A DNA stretch of 63,856 nt from Rubrobacteraceae bacterium (GTDB taxonomy: Bacteria > Actinomycetota > Rubrobacteria > Rubrobacterales > Rubrobacteraceae). The translations under genes were made by a program, and so were the position numbers. Positions 61,868 through 63,856 of this stretch are shown here, one piece after another (positions within the stretch are counted from its first letter, which is position 1; each line of letters begins with the position of its first letter). Below the pieces are notes generated by a model that worked only from the letters and a program-made list of their open reading frames with translations, had not been told where the DNA came from and searched no databases. The stretch spans positions 118,941-182,796 of the forward strand of contig JAUJNO010000007.1 of the NCBI GenBank assembly GCA_030448125.1, written 5' to 3'.

Positions 61868-62523
61868 GCCCGCGGAGCAACCTGCTACGGGTGGCGGTGC
61901 CGAAGGGCGCCATCTTCGAGGACGCGTTGCGGTCCCTGGGCAGGGCCGGGCTGCCGGTTGAGGTCCTGCGGGAGGACGGGCGCAAGCTCTCTTACGAGGC
62001 TGAGGGTACCGAGTTCATCGTCTGCCGGCCGTCGGACGTGCCGGTCTACGTCGAGTACGGGGCGGCGGACGTCGGCATCGTCGGCAAGGACGTCCTCGAG
62101 GAACAGAGGCCGAACGTCGTTGAGCTCAAGGACCTCGGGACCGGGTGGTGCCGCATGATCCTGGCCGCTCCCGCCGGGAGGGCCGCCGAGGTCCGCGAGG
62201 CCATAGGGCACGCCGAGGTCGTGCGTGTCGCGACCAAGTATCCTCACACGGCGCGGAGCTACTTCGAGGGGATAGGCCGCCAGGCGGAGGTCATCGCGCT
62301 GCACGGCTCCATAGAGCTCGCCCCGCTCGTCGGGCTCGCCGAGTGCATCGTGGACCTCACGGCCACCGGGACCACGCTGCGCGAGAACAACCTGACTATA
62401 CTCGACGAGATCTCCTCCTCCACCGCCCGCCTTATCGCCAACCGCGGCGCTTACCGTCTGCGCAACCGCGAGGTCTCAGCCCTCCTGGATGCCATGGAGA
62501 AGAACGAGGTTTCCCTTGGTTAG
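61864..62523 (+). CDS. hisG: ATP phosphoribosyltransferase, short form
   Basis: 219 residues, the short HisG lacking the C-terminal regulatory domain. LRVAVPKGAIFEDALRSLGR opens it, VYVEYGAADVGIVGKDVLEE is near residue 65, VATKYPHTARSYFEGIG near 120 and the PRPP-binding VDLTATGTTLRENNL near 163. It commits ATP and PRPP to histidine synthesis as an octamer with HisZ. Confidence 0.95.
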   Translation: MSPRSNLLRVAVPKGAIFEDALRSLGRAGLPVEVLREDGRKLSYEAEGTEFIVCRPSDVPVYVEYGAADVGIVGKDVLEEQRPNVVELKDLGTGWCRMILAAPAGRAAEVREAIGHAEVVRVATKYPHTARSYFEGIGRQAEVIALHGSIELAPLVGLAECIVDLTATGTTLRENNLTILDEISSSTARLIANRGAYRLRNREVSALLDAMEKNEVSLG

Positions 62524-63769
62524 GGTGCTCGACGCCCGCGAGACCGACCCCGGAGAGCTCGTCGCCCAACTCCGGCGCCCGGGCGGCTTCCTCTCCGAAA
62601 AAGTCCGCGACGCCGCCCGGCGCATCGTTGCCGATGTCCGCGATAGAGGAGACGAGGCGCTCCTCGAATACACCGAGCGATTCGACGGGGTGCGGCCCGA
62701 CCCTATCAGGGTCCCGCTGGAGGAGATAGAAAGGGCCAGGAACGCACTCTCCCCAGAGGTCGAGGAGAGCTTCCGCGTCGCCATGGAGAACGTTCGCTTC
62801 TTCCACGAGCGGGAGTTGGATCTCCCTTTCGAGACGAGCCGCAACGGAGCGACGACGGGACAGAGGGTGCGGCCCGTACGGAGGGCCGGCATCTACGTTC
62901 CGGGCGGACACGGCGCTTACCCGAGCACCCTCGTAATGGCGGCGGTCCCGGCGCGGGTCGCGGGGGTGGGGGAGATCGCCGTCTGCGTCCCGCCCGGTCC
63001 CGACGGCAAAGTGAGCTCGCACGTGCTCGCCGTCGTGGGTCTTCTGGGGCTCGAAGAGGTTTACGCCGTCGGAGGAGCACAGGCGGTAGGGGCGATGGCC
63101 CATGGCACCGAGAGCATCCCGCCCGTAAAAAAGATCGTGGGTCCCGGCAACGACTACGTGACCGCTGCCAAGCTGGAGGTCTTCGGGTATGTCGGCGTGG
63201 ACGCCCCGCAGGGCCCCAGCGAGGTCCTCGTCATCGCCGACGCGGGCGCCTTCCCCGAACGCGTCGCCTACGACCTCATGGCCCAGGCCGAGCACCTCTC
63301 GGGGGCTTCGGCCGTCCTCCTGACGCCCGCCGCCGAACTCATCCAGAGCATCGAGCCCCTGCTCTCGGGCGAGCCCGCGGAGCTCATCACGCTCGTGCGG
63401 GTACGCGACGCGGCGCAGGCCGTCGAGATCGCCAACCTCTACGCCCCCGAGCACGTACACGTGATCTCCGAGGACCACGAGGAGATCCTGCAAGACCTCG
63501 ACGCTGCCGGTATGGTGGCGATAGGCGACTTCAGCCCCGTTGCTCTCGGCGACTACGCCGCCGGCCCCTCACACGCCCTCCCGACCGGGGGCGCCGCGAC
63601 GTGGGCCTCTCCTCTTGGCACCCACGACTTCACCGTGCGCACCAACTACATCTACTACACCCCCGAAGCCCTCGCCTCTCTGGGCCCCCACGTCGAACGC
63701 CTCGCCCGCCTCGAAGGCTTCGAGAACCACGCGATGAGCATCGGCGTCCGGCTAAGAAAAAAGGCATAA
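62516..63769 (+). CDS. hisD: Histidinol dehydrogenase
   Basis: 417 residues from TTG 62516, within the hisG end; ATG 62489 is in frame but lies deeper in hisG. RRAGIYVPGGHGAYPSTLVM near residue 120, VKKIVGPGNDYVTAAKLEVF near 205, the zinc-binding QAEHLSGA near 255, and YAPEHVHVISED and ALPTGGAATWASPL near 310-360 are standard. It oxidises histidinol twice to histidine. Confidence 0.95.
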   Translation: MVRVLDARETDPGELVAQLRRPGGFLSEKVRDAARRIVADVRDRGDEALLEYTERFDGVRPDPIRVPLEEIERARNALSPEVEESFRVAMENVRFFHERELDLPFETSRNGATTGQRVRPVRRAGIYVPGGHGAYPSTLVMAAVPARVAGVGEIAVCVPPGPDGKVSSHVLAVVGLLGLEEVYAVGGAQAVGAMAHGTESIPPVKKIVGPGNDYVTAAKLEVFGYVGVDAPQGPSEVLVIADAGAFPERVAYDLMAQAEHLSGASAVLLTPAAELIQSIEPLLSGEPAELITLVRVRDAAQAVEIANLYAPEHVHVISEDHEEILQDLDAAGMVAIGDFSPVALGDYAAGPSHALPTGGAATWASPLGTHDFTVRTNYIYYTPEALASLGPHVERLARLEGFENHAMSIGVRLRKKA

Positions 63770-63770
63770 G

Positions 63771-63856
63771 CTGGCGCCCGAGGTTAGAGAAGTGGTCTCC
63801 GACGAGGAGATCGTCTCGACCTTGCCCGTGATGCGCCAACTGCGCACGCACCTGGA
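63771..63856 (+). CDS. GNAT N-acetyltransferase, N-terminal part (partial), possible CTG start
   Basis: The frame starting 1 bp after the hisD stop encodes APEVREVVSDEEIVSTLPVM then RQLRTHL, the typical first strand and helix of GNAT enzymes ('R-V-SDEEI---FPVM-QLR-HL'). CTG 63771 would include the whole first beta strand, while GTG 63792 would remove it. It runs off the window edge. Confidence 0.55.
   Translation, partial: MAPEVREVVSDEEIVSTLPVMRQLRTHL

Overview
The window is high-GC, gene-dense bacterial chromosome. Gene content and codon use fit a Rubrobacter-like deep-branching actinobacterium: archaeal-type ProS, short HisG with HisZ, LarE, several families I associate with Rubrobacter, frequent GTG/TTG starts. 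The genus is an inference from protein character; no database search was possible.

Layout. 1-4.5 kb: acyl-CoA synthetase, dhaL, dhaM and glpD (glycerol/dihydroxyacetone metabolism). 4.6-15.9 kb: ferritin-like protein, NAD(P)-binding protein, CNNM/CorC transporter, membrane protein, penicillin-acylase-family hydrolase, amidohydrolase, asparaginase II, a 51-residue small protein joined to a VTT membrane protein, DUF1499 and aat. 16-24.3 kb: broken sugar dehydrogenase, PAC2 protein, broken CarF/PEDS1-like desaturase, larE with DUF456, fabF-like ketosynthase with a peroxiredoxin, and a metallo-beta-lactamase-fold hydrolase. 24.4-30 kb: FAD monooxygenase, nitroreductase, type III polyketide synthase and ICMT-like methyltransferase, resembling the srsABC phenolic-lipid set and preceded by a partly duplicated segment. 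30-35 kb: serS, proS, a TauE/SafE exporter and a secreted protein. 35.1-41.8 kb: a SAM-I riboswitch ahead of metX-metY-lysC-hom-asd-GNAT. 41.9-47.3 kb: small proteins, fmdB, dnaE and a DUF7002-like gene. 47.4-49 kb: defence/toxin-like island with DUF4926 and DUF6883 proteins, decayed CRISPR repeats and a BrnT/BrnA pair. 48.8-63.9 kb: aminotransferase, DedA, msrB, M32 carboxypeptidase, LLM flavoprotein, P450, lipoprotein, an IS982-like element, membrane proteins, GST and hisZ-hisG-hisD.

Sequence quality matters for reading this window. dnaE, which should be essential, is split by three single-base homopolymer indels, and similar breaks occur in fabF, the DUF456 gene, the metallohydrolase and a secreted protein. 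These frameshifts are most simply base-calling errors. Short perfect tandem duplications (13-21 bp) form a separate class of lesion.

Themes that recur are non-coding: inverted GTCAG-repeat arrays just after stop codons, -10 boxes exactly six bases from start codons (leaderless mRNAs), and genes whose only plausible start is CTG. No tRNA or rRNA gene was recognised.
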